DNA of 64,000 nt from Anomaloglossus baeobatrachus (GCF_048569485.1 NC_134356.1:470125393-470189392); one strand, 5' to 3'. Positions 48,850-61,359 are shown, counted from the first letter of the stretch. A program made the numbers and translations. Notes: generated from the sequence alone by a model not told the origin.

Positions 48850-49570
48850 GTCTTCTCTACAACCACATATATCCATAAATTTCGGGGCTGCAGCTGATTC
48901 ACCCTGTGATCACACCAATATAGGAGTTGTGACTGGCACAACCCCTATAGGTGAGTTTTTCCATTAACTTCTTTTTCATACGGATTATCAGTTAAGACTC
49001 TATTGCGCTTTCTTGTCCACAGTTCCACAGTTTGTCTCTTCTGATTATCCCATTTAAGAAGGCTGGAAATAAAACACATGCTAAATGTCCCAAAGTAGTA
49101 GAATTAAATTATAAAACTGCTGACACTTTTCACCATCGATTCTATGATAAATCTACAACTGTGTTAGGCTACTTGCACATCAAGAATTTTTTTAACTGCG
49201 GCACAAATAAAAAATGTTTTCGCAAGCCGGATCCTTCACAAATGTGTTGTCATTTCACTGCATTTGCAATGGAATCATGGCAAGATGCGGTCCCTTGCGG
49301 TTGCGTCCGACACACATTAGATCATGTCAGATGTGGTATTTTATTTTTATTAAAAAAAAAAATACTACTTGTAGCTATTTTGAACTTGGACAAAATACCA
49401 CATCTCCCCGGATCCTTCAAATTGCGGCGGTACCTGCAATGCAGTTCAATGAGCCGGATCCCGCTCTACCGGATGTCACCGCATTCTGGTAGGCAGGATC
49501 CTGTTTGTCTGTACTGAGCATGCCCAGAAAGCAATTTCTCCCCTGTGCTTTCTGATATTGTGGAGCTGCA
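48850..49570. other. Repeat-like DNA, no gene
   Basis: Low-complexity and MITE-like pieces. gccggatcc occurs at 49227 and again, with variation, near 49408 and 49455, but ends could not be defined. Confidence 0.4.
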
Positions 49571-49574
49571 TCAG

Positions 49575-51691
49575 TTGAAGAAAAAAGACAGAAGAAAGAA
49601 GACCAGTATCATGGAGGGGTGAGAGGGAGTAATAAAGATGGAGTCCCTAAGTGTGTCTGTGTATTTATTTCTAATAAAGTATTTTTTGCCTGTGTGGTGT
49701 CTTTTTTTAACCCTTTAATGGATATTCTTAATGGCCGGGTCAAACTTGGCCTGAGATTAAGAATCTCTGGCTTTATACCAGCTGGTAAAACAAAGCTGGT
49801 ATTAACACCTTATTACCCAGAGTGCCACCCATCACCAGGGCAGCTGGAAGAGTTGGATACAGTGCCAGAACATGGCGCTTCTATGAAAGCGCCATTTTCT
49901 GGGGCGGCTGCAGACTGCAATTCGCAGCAGAGGTGCCCAGAAAGCTTGGGCAGCCTGAGCTGCGGATTCCAATTACCAGCTGCCTAGTTGTACCTGGCTG
50001 GATACAAAAATTGGGCGAAGCGCACGTCATTTTTTTAAAAAATTATTTCATGAAATTTGTGAAATAATTAAAAAAAAAAAGGGCTTCCCTATATTTTTGG
50101 TTCCCAGCTGGGTACAAATAGGCAGCTGGGAGTTGCCCATGTAAGTTTTTTTTGGGGGGGGCAAAAAACTCCTGCATACAGTCCTGGATGGAGTATGCTG
50201 AGCCTTGTAGTTCTGCAGCTGCTCTCTGCTGCCTGTCTGTATGGAGGAGAGTAGACAGCAGCTTCAGAACTACAAGGCTCAGCATGCTCCATTCACTAGT
50301 GTATGCAGGAGAGCAGGCAGCAGCTGCAGAACTACAGGGCTCAGCATACTCCATCCAGGACTGTATGCAGGAGTTTTTTGCCCACCAAAAAAGTTACACG
50401 AGCTTTGCCATGTTTTTGTATGCTATCCAGGTACAGCAGGCAGGCACGGTTGCCCCCAACCCCCAGCTGCCTATTTGTACCCGGCTGGGAACTAAAAAAA
50501 TAGGAAGCCCTTTTTTTAATTATTTCATGAACTTCATGAAATAACTAAAAAAAAAAAAAAATCGACATGAGCTTCGCCCCACTTTTGTGTCCAGCCCGGT
50601 ACAACTAGGTAGCTGGGGATTGGAATCCGCAGCACAGGTTGGCCTGAGCTTTCTGGGCCCCTCTGCTGCAACATGCAGTCCACGGCCGCCCCAGAAAATG
50701 GCGCTTTCATAGAAGCGCCATCATCTGGCACTGTATCCAACTCTTCCAGCAGCCCTGAAGCCGGGTGGCTTGCTGGGTAATAATGAGTTAATACTAGCTT
50801 TGTTTTACTAGCTAGTATTAAGCCAGAGATTCTTAATGTCAGGCAAGTTTGACCTGGCCATTAAGAATCTCCAATAAAGGGTTAAAAAAAAGACACCACA
50901 CAGAGAAAAAATACTTTAAAAGAAAGAAATACACAGACACACTAAGAGACTCCATATTTATTACTCCCTGTCAGCCCTCCATGATCCATGGTCTTCTTTC
51001 TCCAACCCATGCAGCTCTGCTACATCAGACCGCACAGCATGGGAGGAAGACGCTGCTGCTTACCGTACTGTCTATTCACACAGTGAGTGAGCAGAAGCTG
51101 CGGGCTGTCAGCGGTGATGTCAACGCTGACAGGCGGGTTGCTATAGCAACGGTGATCTCTGTTATTCACCGGCTGTGGCAACCAGTCCTTGCATGTAGGC
51201 TGACTCTGTAAAGAGCGCACACATGCAGGAACGGGGAAGCTGACCATGTGCCAGAGCATTTCGCCGGTACACGGAGATGCTGGAACGATCACCGTGTACC
51301 GGAGAGATGCACTGACAGGACCTAGCATGACGTCTAGCCATGTGACCAGTCTGTAGCCAATGAGATAATAGACACGTGACTGGTCACATGCTATTTTGAC
51401 GTCACAATAAGTCCTATCATCAGTGCTGGTTACCGGGAAGATGCAGTGATTATCGGAAGGAAAAGCAGCGGGAGACAGAGTGCAGGACGCGTCGCGGGGA
51501 CCTGTAAGAGTTATGGCAATGTTTATTAACTGTATGTGTACATGTATAATGTGTTTTTATGTATATGTAGTTGCGTCCCATTGTTTTAAAAGGGGTTTGA
51601 GTGGTTCGTCAAATGGTTCGTCGAATGTTCGTCAAACAGGGCCTCAGTTTGACGAACCGAACTCGAACACCAGGGGGGTGGCTCATCTCTA
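49575..51691. mobile_element. Second copy of the palindromic hAT-ended repeat
   Basis: The right end gctcatctcta at 51681-51691 and the preceding ttcg-rich block match the right end of the element at 21488-28945, and the interior matches 26300-28760. Positions 49590-50225 and 50318-51000 are inverted copies of each other (over 600 bp per arm, centre near 50270). No left hAT end was found, so the copy is truncated or rearranged. Non-coding. Confidence 0.8.
51390..51510. promoter_or_regulatory. Conserved CRE block in the second copy
   Basis: tgacgtca at 51397-51404 matches the site at 28652-28659 with the same surrounding words (gacacgtgactggtcacatg). Confidence 0.35.
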
Positions 51692-51782
51692 GTTGGTTTT
51701 TTTTTGTAGCCCTTACATTACAGAAGAATAAAAGCATCAGTGAATTTGCAGTGTGGATAAATGATGTATTTAATACAAGGCC

Positions 51783-52031
51783 TTAAAGGGGTTGTCCAGA
51801 CAAAATAAAGCTTTACACATGGGACTGGATATGGAAATCATGACAAACTCAGTCCTATTCACCTAATGGCACCTACCTAAATCCACCGGAGGCCATTCCG
51901 TGGTCTGTGCAGAGACAGGAAGAGCTGATGTTACCATTCCACCAGCCCCGGATTGGTGCAGCCTGTGATTGGCTGCAGTGGTCATATATCTAGAGAAGTG
52001 CATCATTAGATATTTTAGGATGACACTCTGC
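51783..52031. mobile_element. Partial TTAA-type MITE
   Basis: Begins ttaaaggggttgtccagac, a frequent frog MITE start. No right end is seen before the next TTAA element. Confidence 0.45.
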
Positions 52032-52035
52032 TTAA

Positions 52036-52515
52036 AGGGAACCTGTCATGTCAAAAAGCGCCATTAAGCGACAGATATGGGGCTTATCTGCAGGTTCTGA
52101 ACTTCCCGGCACATGCACATAGAGCCCCGTTGCTGGGGGGAAATGAACTGTATTACTCCTGGCAAGGTTCAGCTTCCAGTCATAGGGGAGGCACCGGTGT
52201 GGGTTCAGTCACTGCTCAATATACAGCGAACGGTGGCTGTAGCCTCACCTCTGAACTGACATCGCTGGGGTCAGCTGTCAGTCAAGGCTGGGGCCCGGTT
52301 ACAGCCTCTGCTCACTATACACAGAGTGGTGACTGAAACCCGCATTGGCGCCTCCCCTATGACTAAAAGCTGAACGCTGCCAGGAGAAATAGAGTTAATT
52401 TATTCCCACTATCGGGGCTCTTAATGCGGGCGCTGGGCAGGTTCAGAACACTATTGACCTGCAGATTGACCCCATATCTGAAAGTTAATAGCGTTTTTTC
52501 ACATGACAGGTTCAC
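52036..52515. mobile_element. Foldback transposon with TTAA target site, 480 bp
   Basis: TTAA at 52032-52035 and 52516-52519. The end agggaacctgtcatgtcaaa and its inverted partner differ slightly. The arms continue for about 200 bp (shared ttcagctt[tc][tc]agtcatagg). The first bases resemble the foldback at 20013-20961, suggesting the same transposase mobilises both. Confidence 0.85.
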
Positions 52516-52729
52516 TTAAGATCACCTAACCATTGCTGCATCACGGGTTGCAGTGGTCTGTCGGCTGTTAGCACAAGTGTGACGAGATTATTATGTTTTT
52601 CATATACAGTCCTGGGCAAAGTTTTGTTTTTCCCAGACAATCTCTACAATAAAAACTATATCCTGGACAACATGTCTGAATAAAAACAAAATAAAAACAT
52701 ACTCACTTACTGCCACCCCTGTGTACCCA

Positions 52730-53240
52730 GAGAAAGCCACTCTGATGGTATCTGCCATGACATAGGGTCTGACCTAACCATCAGCTGTCTGCTGTACCTT
52801 GGCTGGTCATCAAAACTAGAGGGGATCCTACATATGGATTCCCCTCATTTTTCAGAATCAGCCAAGGTACAGCAGACAGCTATGGGCTGGTAATATTAGG
52901 GTGGGGAGGCCCATGATTATTTGGCCTTTCCCAGCCTAAAAATAGCAGCCCACAGCCGCCCCAGAACTGGCGTATCCATTAGCTGCACCAATTCTGGCAC
53001 TTTACTTGGCTTTTCCTGATTGCCCTTAAGCGGTGGCAATGAGGGTAATATTTTTTGGGATTTATGTCAGCTGTGAATTGACAGCTGGCATCAAGCCCAG
53101 GGTTTAATAATGGATAGACATTTATCCAACACTCCCAATACTAAACCAGTAGGTAAAAAAAAATAAAATACAAAATAAAATAGTTTATATGAATAAAGAC
53201 TCTCTCACACTCCCTTGTTCACCAATTTATTCATTTTAGA
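52730..53240 (-). repeat. Dispersed module R, inverted copy
   Basis: Reverse-orientation copy of the module at 22945-23520 and 53490-54000, recognised by cagccaaggtacagcagaca, ggcatcaagccc and caccaatttattc. Confidence 0.7.
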
Positions 53241-53489
53241 AAAATCCTATGTCAAGTTCCAACTTAATCCAATAATGTAATGTCCTATGATGTCCATCAA
53301 ATCCTATAGAGGATTATTTTCCGAACGTTGTCATAATGAGGCTCCACAGGTCACTTGTAGTTAGCAGCAACCACTGAATTTCTCGCACTCATGAGAAATG
53401 AAGATTACGGCCATTGGATTACGTCGGAACTTCGAGGATTTTTTAAAATGAATAAACTCGTGGATTATGTCTGAACTTTGAGGATTTAT

Positions 53490-54000
53490 TTAAATTAATA
53501 AATTGTTGAACAAGAGAGTGTTCGGAGGGGAAGTTTTCATTCAAATAAACTATTTCTTTCTGTGTATGTGTTTTTTTGTACTTTACACTTACCGAGTTAG
53601 TAATTAGGCTGTCTGATAGATGCCTCTCCATTACTATCCCCAGGGATTGATTTCAGATGTCTATTCACAGATGACATCAACCCCAAAAAAATTACTCTGA
53701 TTGCCACCACACCAGGGCAATTGGCAAGAGCCGGGTAAAATGCAAGAATTGGCGCATCTAATAGATTCACAAATTCTGGGGTGGCTGCGGGCTGCTATTT
53801 TAAGTCTGGGAAGCGCTACATAACCCATGGGCCTTCCGAACCTGATAATACCAGCCAGCAGTGATCTGCTTTACCTTGGCTGGTTATCAATATTAAGGGG
53901 GACCCCACGCTGGTTTTTAAAAAATTTTATTTATAAATAAATAATTTAAAAAACAGCTTGACACCCTCTTTATTTTTGATAACCATCCAAAGTAAAAAAA
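53490..54000 (+). repeat. Dispersed module R, direct copy
   Basis: Contains aataaattgttgaacaagag, gtctgatagatgcctctcc and gccaccacaccagggcaatt. Forms a head-to-head inverted pair with 52730-53240. Confidence 0.7.
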
Positions 54001-54059
54001 AAAAAGCTGAGGGCTGTAGAGCTTGAGAAATTGTGTGCCTGCTGCTGAATGCAAGTGAC

Positions 54060-54720
54060 TAACCTTTATCTAATTATAAATTGATGAACAAGGGAGTGTA
54101 GGGAGAGAAAGCCTGTATTCAAATAAACTATTTCTTCCTGTGTGTATTTTTTACTTTACACTTAAGGGTACTTTACATGCTGCAACATCGCTAGCGATCT
54201 CATTAGCGAAGTGAAATTCTAGATCGCAAGTGCGATCTTTTGAGATCGCACATAGGTCATTTGCCGCATGTGCGATCTCAAAAGATCGTACTTGCGATCT
54301 ACAATTTCACATCGCTAACGAGATCTCTAGCGATGTCGCAGCATGTAAAGTAGCCTTTACTCAGTTAGTAATGGGGATGTCTGATAGACACCTCTCCATT
54401 ACTAACTCCTGGGCTTGATGCCAGATGTCAATTCACAGCTGACATCAACCCTAAAAATGTTACCCTGATTGCCACCACATATGGCAATCGGGAAGAACAG
54501 GTTAATCACCAGAATAGGCGCATCTAATTGATGTTGTTCTTCTGGGGTGGCTATGGGCTGGTATTTTTAGGCCCAGAAGGGCTAAAAATTCATTGGCATT
54601 CCCAGCCTGATAATACCAGCCCCAGCTGTCTGCTGTATCTTTGCTGGTTATCAAAAATAAAGAAAACCCCATATCATTTTTTATTTCTTTTATTTACTTA
54701 TTTTATTCCCAATAGCATCC
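54060..54720 (+). repeat. Dispersed module R, direct copy interrupted by a MITE
   Basis: Same order of motifs as 53490-54000, with a 192-bp MITE inserted after tttacactta. Confidence 0.7.
54165..54356. mobile_element. Palindromic PIF/Harbinger-type MITE, 192 bp
   Basis: TTA at 54162-54164 and 54357-54359. The ends agggtactttacatgctgc and inverted aggctactttacatgctgc match. The whole element is almost a perfect palindrome. The module R copy at 53580-53600 shows the unfilled site. Confidence 0.9.
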
Positions 54721-55097
54721 AGGCTTCTTGCTGAAAGCTTGTCGATTGGCTGTGCTGCAACCTTTCAACAAGCTTTATTCAGCATCCAAACGTCCGTGAG
54801 AAGTCTGTGTTCGAACCCCGCACACTAGATGTCAGGTACGAATCCTGAACCCCAACCAGTGTAGATCAGTTATACGACGTTAGTATTGCTTTTCTACCAC
54901 ATTTCCATGAATATGGATCTCTACTGTGTATTGTACTTTTGTTACGGCACTACAGTTTATATGTTACAGTTTTCTTTTACTGTTATGACTACTGCTGTAC
55001 CATGAATGCATTTTTGAAAGTTGCCTCTCTAAGGGCGGAGAGAGCCAAAATAGATGTAGGCATGTTTTTGGTGTTTCAGATAGCTTTGCAAACTATG

Positions 55098-55525
55098 ATG
55101 GCTTTTAGAGTATTATCCCATAATGTTAGAGGCTTTAACAGCCCACAGAAGAGAAGGCGGGCTTTTCTAATTACATGCATCATAAACCAGAGGTCATACT
55201 ACTACAAGAAAGCCACTTCTCTACATCCTCCCAACCTAAATATTTCCACTCCCAATACAGTAGATTCTTTATCTCCGCTAATGTTACGAAGAATAGGGGA
55301 AACATGATCTGTTTGCACAACTCTTTTCCTATGCAGGTTTTGGGTACACATTCGGATTGGGAGGGACGGTTTGTAGCAGTCTGGATGGAGATACAATCCA
55401 AAAAACTCTGCCTACTTAGCAGTTGCGCCCCACCCTCGCAACAAAAACAAACTCTCACAGCTATCTCTAAGTGGATTCTGACAGGGGAGTTCGACACTAT
55501 AATCTGGGGGGGACCTTTAACCTAA
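55098..55525 (+). pseudogene. L1 endonuclease remnant
   Basis: MAFRVLSHNVRGFNSPQKRR starts the domain; after a shift near 55170 it continues with HKPEVILLQESHF, in which QE is a conserved metal-binding pair. Broken. Confidence 0.8.
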
Positions 55526-56372
55526 CCCTAAATACCGTATTAAACAGCTGCTCGGCTAAAAGGGCAGACATTTCAAAATCAGATAGAAAAATGCTAAATG
55601 CGGTCCTGAAAAAAAACACACATTGGCAGATACGTGGAGGGAGTCGAACGGGTCAACGAGAGGATATACATATTTCTCCCCAGCACACCATTCTTATTCA
55701 AGAATAGACTATATACTGACTAACTCAGGCGAATCTCCCAGCCCTACTATACTCTAGACATATCCCCTCAGCATGGTCAGACCACGACTGTGAACTGTCG
55801 GTTTTCAAATTAGACTTTGTGACATCTAGAGTGTACAGATGGAGGCTAAATGAATCCCTGTTAACCAACCAAGAAACAATAAAATATATAGAGGAAGACC
55901 TGAACACCTATCTTACTACCAATCAGAATTCAGAAACAAAGGCAGGTACCCTCTGGCTAGCACACAAAAAGTTCATCACTGGCTCCTTTATCAAAATTGC
56001 ATCCACAAAGAAGAAAGAGAAACTCGGCCCAAAGAGATTTAGAGAATACTTTATTAAAATTGGAAACAGCTAATCAAGCACACCCCACTCTTTACCTCTC
56101 CAAACGCATTTCAGATATTAAACTTCAATTGCAAACCTTATTGACAACAAAGACGGAACGTGCGCTAAGATGGACTCAAGCGACATATTACAGACTTTCC
56201 AATAAGATGGACAAACTATTAGCCAATAAACTGAGAGATAAAGAAAAGATTCATTTCAGTGTACACATTAAATGATACACATGGCAGTCAAACCTCTAAC
56301 CCTGATAAAGTTTACAAACTTTTCCATGACTTCTATCAATCCCTCTATAGACAACCAAATCAAACACCTATA

Positions 56373-58023
56373 CAGTTAGGTTCAGAAATATTTGGACAGT
56401 GACACAAGTTTTGTTATTTTAGCTGTTTACAAAAACATGTTCAGAAATACAATTATATATATAATATGGGCTGAAAGTGCACACTCCCAGCTGCAATATG
56501 AGAGTTTTCACATCCAAATCGGAGAAAGAGTTTAGGAATCATAGCTCTGTAATGCATAGCCTCCTCTTTTTCAAGGGACCAAAAGTAATTGGACAAGGGA
56601 TTCTAAGGGCTGCAATTAACTCTGAAGGGTCTCCCTCGTTAACCTGTAATCAATGAAGTAGTTAAAAGGTCTGGGGTTGATTACAGGTGTGTGGTTTTGC
56701 ATTTGGAAGCTGTTGCTGTGACCAGACAACATGCGGTCTAAGGAACTCTCAATTGAGGTGAAGCAGAAAATCCTGAGGCTGAAAAAAAAGAAAAAATCCA
56801 TCAGAGAGATAGCAGACATGCTTGGAGTAGCAAAATCAACAGTCGGGTACATTCTGAGAAAAAAGGAATTGACTGGTGAGCTTGGGAACTCAAAAAGGCC
56901 TGGGCGTCCACGGATGACAACAGTGGTGGATGATCACCGCATACTTTCTTTGGTGAAGAAGAACCCGTTCACAACATCAACTGAAGTCCAGAACACTCTC
57001 AGTGAAGTAGGTGTATCTGTCTCCAAGTCAACAGTAAAGAGAAGACTCCATGAAAGTAAATACAAAGGGTTCACATCTAGATGCAAACCATTCATCAATT
57101 CCAAAAATAGACAGGCCAGAGTTAAATTTGCTGAAAAACACCTCATGAAGCCAGCTCAGTTCTGGAAAAGTATTCTATGGACAGATGAGACAAAGATCAA
57201 CCTGTACCAGAATGATGGGAAGAAAAAAGTTTGGAGAAGAAAGGGAACGGCACATGATCCAAGGCACACCACATCCTCTGTAAAACATGGTGGAGGCAAC
57301 GTGATGGCATGGGCATGCATGGCTTTCAATGGCACTGGGTCACTTGTGTTTATTGATGACATAACAGCAGACAAGAGTAGCCGGATGAATTCTGAAGTGT
57401 ACCGGGATATACTTTCAGCCCAGATTCAGCCAAATGCCGCAAAGTTGATCGGACGGCGCTTCATAGTACAGATGGACAATGACCCCAAGCATACAGCCAA
57501 AGCTACCCAGGAGTTCATGAGTGCAAAAAAGTGGAACATTCTGCAATGGCCAAGTCAATCACCAGATCTTAACCCAATTGAGCATGCATTTCACTTGCTC
57601 AAATCCAGACTTAAGACGGAAAGACCCACAAACAAGCAAGACCTGAAGGCTGCGGCTGTAAAGGCCTGGCAAAGCATTAAGAAGGAGGAAACCCAGCGTT
57701 TGGTGATGTCCATGGGTTCCAGACTCAAGGCAGTGATTGCCTCCAAAGGATTCGCAACAAAATATTGAAAATAAAAAATTTTTTTGGGGGTTTGGTTTAT
57801 TTGTCCAATTACTTTTGACCTCCTAAAATGTGGAGTGTTTGTAAAGAAATGTGTACAATTCCTACAATTTCTATCAGATATTTTTGTTCAAACCTTCAAA
57901 TTAAACGTTACAATCTGCACTTGAATTCTGTTGTAGAGGTTTCATTTCAAATCCAATCTGGTGGCATGCAGAGCCCAACTCGCGAAAATTGTGTCACTGT
58001 CCAAATATTTCTGGACCTAACTG
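56373..58023 (+). mobile_element. Complete Tc1-like transposon, 1,651 bp
   Basis: TA target duplications at 56371-56372 and 58024-58025. The ends cagttaggttcagaaatatt and inverted cagttaggtccagaaatatt match over ~30 bp. It carries an intact transposase (56731-57768). The L1 reading direction continues on both sides, showing insertion into that L1. It is the youngest-looking element in the right half of the window. Confidence 0.96.
56731..57768 (+). CDS. Tc1-like transposase, intact, 345 residues
   Basis: It cuts and pastes the element at TA sites. The N-terminus (1-60) is a helix-turn-helix (IREIADMLGVAKSTVGYIL), followed by a GRPR linker (KRPGRPRMTT, about 55-64) and a second DNA-binding part (TSTEVQNTLSEVGVSVSKST). 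The DDE domain has ILWTDETKINLY (first Asp), HGGGNVMAWACM, QMDNDPKHT (second Asp) and SPDLNPIEHAF (Glu), spaced as in D-D-34-E enzymes. It ends KGFATKY, typical for Tc1. The length of 345 matches the usual 340-350. No stops or shifts and all three catalytic residues are present, so it is a candidate for an active copy. The start ATG is the first in frame, about 360 bp from the left end. Confidence 0.96.
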   Translation: MRSKELSIEVKQKILRLKKKKKSIREIADMLGVAKSTVGYILRKKELTGELGNSKRPGRPRMTTVVDDHRILSLVKKNPFTTSTEVQNTLSEVGVSVSKSTVKRRLHESKYKGFTSRCKPFINSKNRQARVKFAEKHLMKPAQFWKSILWTDETKINLYQNDGKKKVWRRKGTAHDPRHTTSSVKHGGGNVMAWACMAFNGTGSLVFIDDITADKSSRMNSEVYRDILSAQIQPNAAKLIGRRFIVQMDNDPKHTAKATQEFMSAKKWNILQWPSQSPDLNPIEHAFHLLKSRLKTERPTNKQDLKAAAVKAWQSIKKEETQRLVMSMGSRLKAVIASKGFATKY

Positions 58024-58025
58024 TA

Positions 58026-59190
58026 TTTGAGATAGATAATTTTTTGAATTCTATAAACATTCCCTCATTATCCCCAAGCTTTGCAACATTGCTCCAGGCA
58101 AAGATTACAAACGAAGAGGTGGAGGAAGCGGTTAAAAAGCTAAAACCTCATAAGGCACCGGGCCCGGATGGGCTCTCGGCAATCTACTATAAGAAATTTC
58201 TCCACATACTAAAACCTCAAGCTTTCAAAATTTTTAATGATATATTAGAAGGAAAGCCAATGTCCCCAGAATTCTTATTAGCCCACATAACAGTCATTCC
58301 AAACCCCAAAAAAGATCCCCTACAGATAAAAAATTATAGGCCCATCTTGCTTTTAAATGTGGATCTAAAACTTTTTACATCTACAGTATATTAGCAAAAA
58401 GAATTAACGAGGGTCTACAGTCACTTATCCACCCTGATCAAGTGGATCATCGTACCATCCAATTACTATACAACAACCCCATGGCCTATTTAAAACTACC
58501 AACTACAGCCCCACAGCCTATATGCATAAAACGAGGTACCAGAAAAGGGTGCCCATTATCACCCACCCTATTTGCTCTGGCGATGGAGCCTCTGGCTCAG
58601 GTCATCCGGGAGCACTCAGACATAAGAGGAAACAAGATAGGACAAGAGATGTATAAACTTAGTCTATTCACAGGCAACCTTCTGTTGACACTGACGAATC
58701 CACATATCTCTCTCCCAAATTTATTTGACCTACTGAACAAACTCGAAAAACTGTCAGGCCTTCGGGTTAACATAGACAAAACAGAAGTCCTTTTTCTGAA
58801 CACACCTTCCGACACCCAGAACGCTATTCACTCTAACTTCAAATTTCAGAAACAATCCCATTACATTCCTTATCTAGGGATTAATTTGACCAGTCATTGG
58901 AATACTCTATTCAAATGGAATCTCAATCCTCTTATTCAACAAATGCTATCGGATTTAAAAAAGTGGTCTATGTCCTCAGTTTCTTTCTTGGGAAGAGTCC
59001 ATGCAATAAAAATGGTCACTCTCCCGAGGTTTTTATATTTATTTAGATCCTTACCCATTCCAATACCTCATAGCATGTTTGTAAAGATCCACAAAGAAAT
59101 CGCTAAATTTATTTGGAATAACAAGAGGGCTAGAATTGCGCAACACACTCTTTCTTCACAGACGGTGGGGGGGGGATGTGTCTCTCCCTA
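58026..59190 (+). pseudogene. L1 reverse transcriptase remnant with key deletions
   Basis: LKPHKAPGPDGLSAIYYKKF and KNYRPILLLNVDLKLF are followed near 58440 by a jump straight to QLLYNNPMAYLKLP, so about 70 residues holding the first catalytic Asp are missing. The usual FADD box reads LFTGNLLLTL (near 58665-58695). The enzyme cannot work. Confidence 0.85.
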
Positions 59191-60705
59191 ACTTCACCTT
59201 ATATCATAAAGCCGCCCAATTCGCCCAGGCCTCTGCGGTCATGATGGGCAATGGTGCCCCTAGATGAGTGGGTCTAGAAAATACGCTTCTAGCCCCTTAT
59301 ACACTAAGTAGTCTACTATGGATAACGGGTTTGTTGCCCCTGAAGTTGGCAGAGACTCCCCCCTTCTCCTTCAATATGATTAAGCTATGGCGGACCAGTA
59401 GGTTTCAACATAAGTTACAAACAGTCCCATCTCCGCTTCTGTATTTTTTCCACAATCCGATGTTTATTCCGGGAGTCTGCTCTAGTGGTTTCTCTTGGTG
59501 GATAGAAAAAGGAATCACACACTTACATCATTTGGCCCCGCTGTTCACCCTATATACTAAACCTGAAATGTTAAACAAGTTCTCACCTCCAAGGGAAGAG
59601 TTCTTTAGAATTGAGCAGGTATATCACTTCATACACACATTGTTGCAGGAAAGAAGAACACTGAACCCAACAGCTTTCGAAAGAGTGTGTATTTTTGTCC
59701 CGGGGGGAAAGGCATAATATCAGAGTTTTATAACACCCTGAACCACCCAGACCTGGGTCCTAAATTGAGGGTAATGGATCAATGGGAGGAAGATCTGGGG
59801 ATAGCACTGACTCCAGAGAGGTAGAGAAAGTGTTACGAAAACATCACTCGAGGTAGTAATCAAATTTCTCTAACAGAAACATCCATTAAAGTTTTACATA
59901 GGGCATATCATGTACCAGCCTTCTTAAGTAAAATATATCCAGGGGTCTCGGATCGCTGCTTTAGGGGATGCGGTCAAAAAGGTGACATGGCCCACATTTG
60001 GTGGACATGTCCAGTGGTGGCTGGCTTATGGAAAGAAATCTCCTCCATTAGAAATAGCTTCACTGATAACCCTGGAGTGTATTCACCTGAGGTTCTTACG
60101 GCATATCTAATACTGTAAGTGTTACAAGCTGGTATCATATATCACCCTAGCAGCTAAAATTTATATAGCAAGCCAGTGGAAATCTCCAGTCTTATCAAAA
60201 GAGGTGGTCAAGCAAAGAATTAACACTATTATGCGATATGAAAAGATTGAGGCTGTCAAAAATGATACCTCAGATCACTTCTGTGCGATTTGGGACCCCT
60301 GGATACAACCCAAGAGATTATTTTACTCGCTATGTGAAGTACAACTGCCTTATTTAAAAATGAAAGACACGTTCTAATACACATTTATATGAGAAATTTC
60401 TCCTTGTGGTTAGATTAGTAATGCAACTAAACATACACCACTACAGTAGTTACCTTATATACTTGTTAATGTTTACCCTGTTTATTACCCCACATCCCAG
60501 TTACTTATTGATTTTGCTACTGAAATTGAGTTAAGATTGAACATGCTATCTGGTACAGACAAGAACTGAAAATGTTAAATATATTGCATTTGAAGACTAT
60601 TATATCGAGACACACGATTGTAAACATGGATTATTTTGAATGTTTTACTTGTCTCTATTATTATTGTACCTTGCTAAACTCTAATAAAACTGTTGAAACT
60701 AAAAA

Positions 60706-61349
60706 ATGCAATGACATAAACGCACCAAAAACGCATCCAAAACGCATCAAAGCGTTTTTGGGACATTTCCAGGCTCTCTCTGACAAGGTGCAGTTTTGGT
60801 TGCAGTTTGTGTGCAGAAAACACTGCAGCGTGCACATGTAGCCGTACAGGTTAGTATTTACACACATCGATACACGCATCAGACGACCGTTGGTACAGAA
60901 AGAGCTTGAATAGAGCTTAAAGGGAAGGTGTCGTCAAAAAAAAAAAAAAAAAAGAATTTCAATAACTGAAAAAATGTAAAGTAATAATGTTTTAATGTTT
61001 TGTTTAAATATTATTATTTGTTTTTAATTGAGCAAAATATAAAAAAAAAAAATTAAAAAGTTTGATATTTTCCACTGTTAAACACTAGGGGGAGCAGCTT
61101 CTGAAATCCTACAGAAATCCCACTGTAGAAAAAGCTCACATTACAGCTGCAGTAATGTGGGCAGAGTCTGCTCTCCTGTGTGTGATGGCATGCCTTCCCC
61201 CTCCTAATCTGAGTGTTTCCAACAGATAACAGAGAATGACATGTAGGGACACAGTGCGGAGCCATTTTGTTGGTGACCAGAAATGTCTAACGTGTCACCA
61301 AGGACAGCAGGAGTAGCACACAGGATAGGATCCAGTTAGCACCGCTGTT
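60706..61349. other. Repeat fragments, no gene
   Basis: Near 60715-60780 are caaaaacgcatccaaaacgc words. From about 60917, ttaaagggaaggtgtcgtc begins a TTAA-type MITE half that runs to about 61270 and contains two A-runs. No matching right end is seen. Confidence 0.45.
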
Positions 61350-61359
61350 GGTGACTTTC

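Larger units (their letters stand above)
54880..60705 (+). mobile_element. 5'-truncated dead L1-type LINE, interrupted
   Basis: ORF2 remnants run from an endonuclease start near 55098 to a C-terminal Cys-His region near 59960-60010, with a 3' end at about 60680-60705 (taataaaactgttgaaac). ORF1 is absent. A Tc1-like element sits at 56373-58023. Many stops and shifts make it old. It belongs to a different L1 lineage from the copy at 37605-43983. Confidence 0.85.

Noticed and set aside
54795-54850. tRNA-like B boxes (gttcgaacccc)
   Set aside because: No A box at the right distance; ttcgaa-rich words are also common in the hAT ends of this window.
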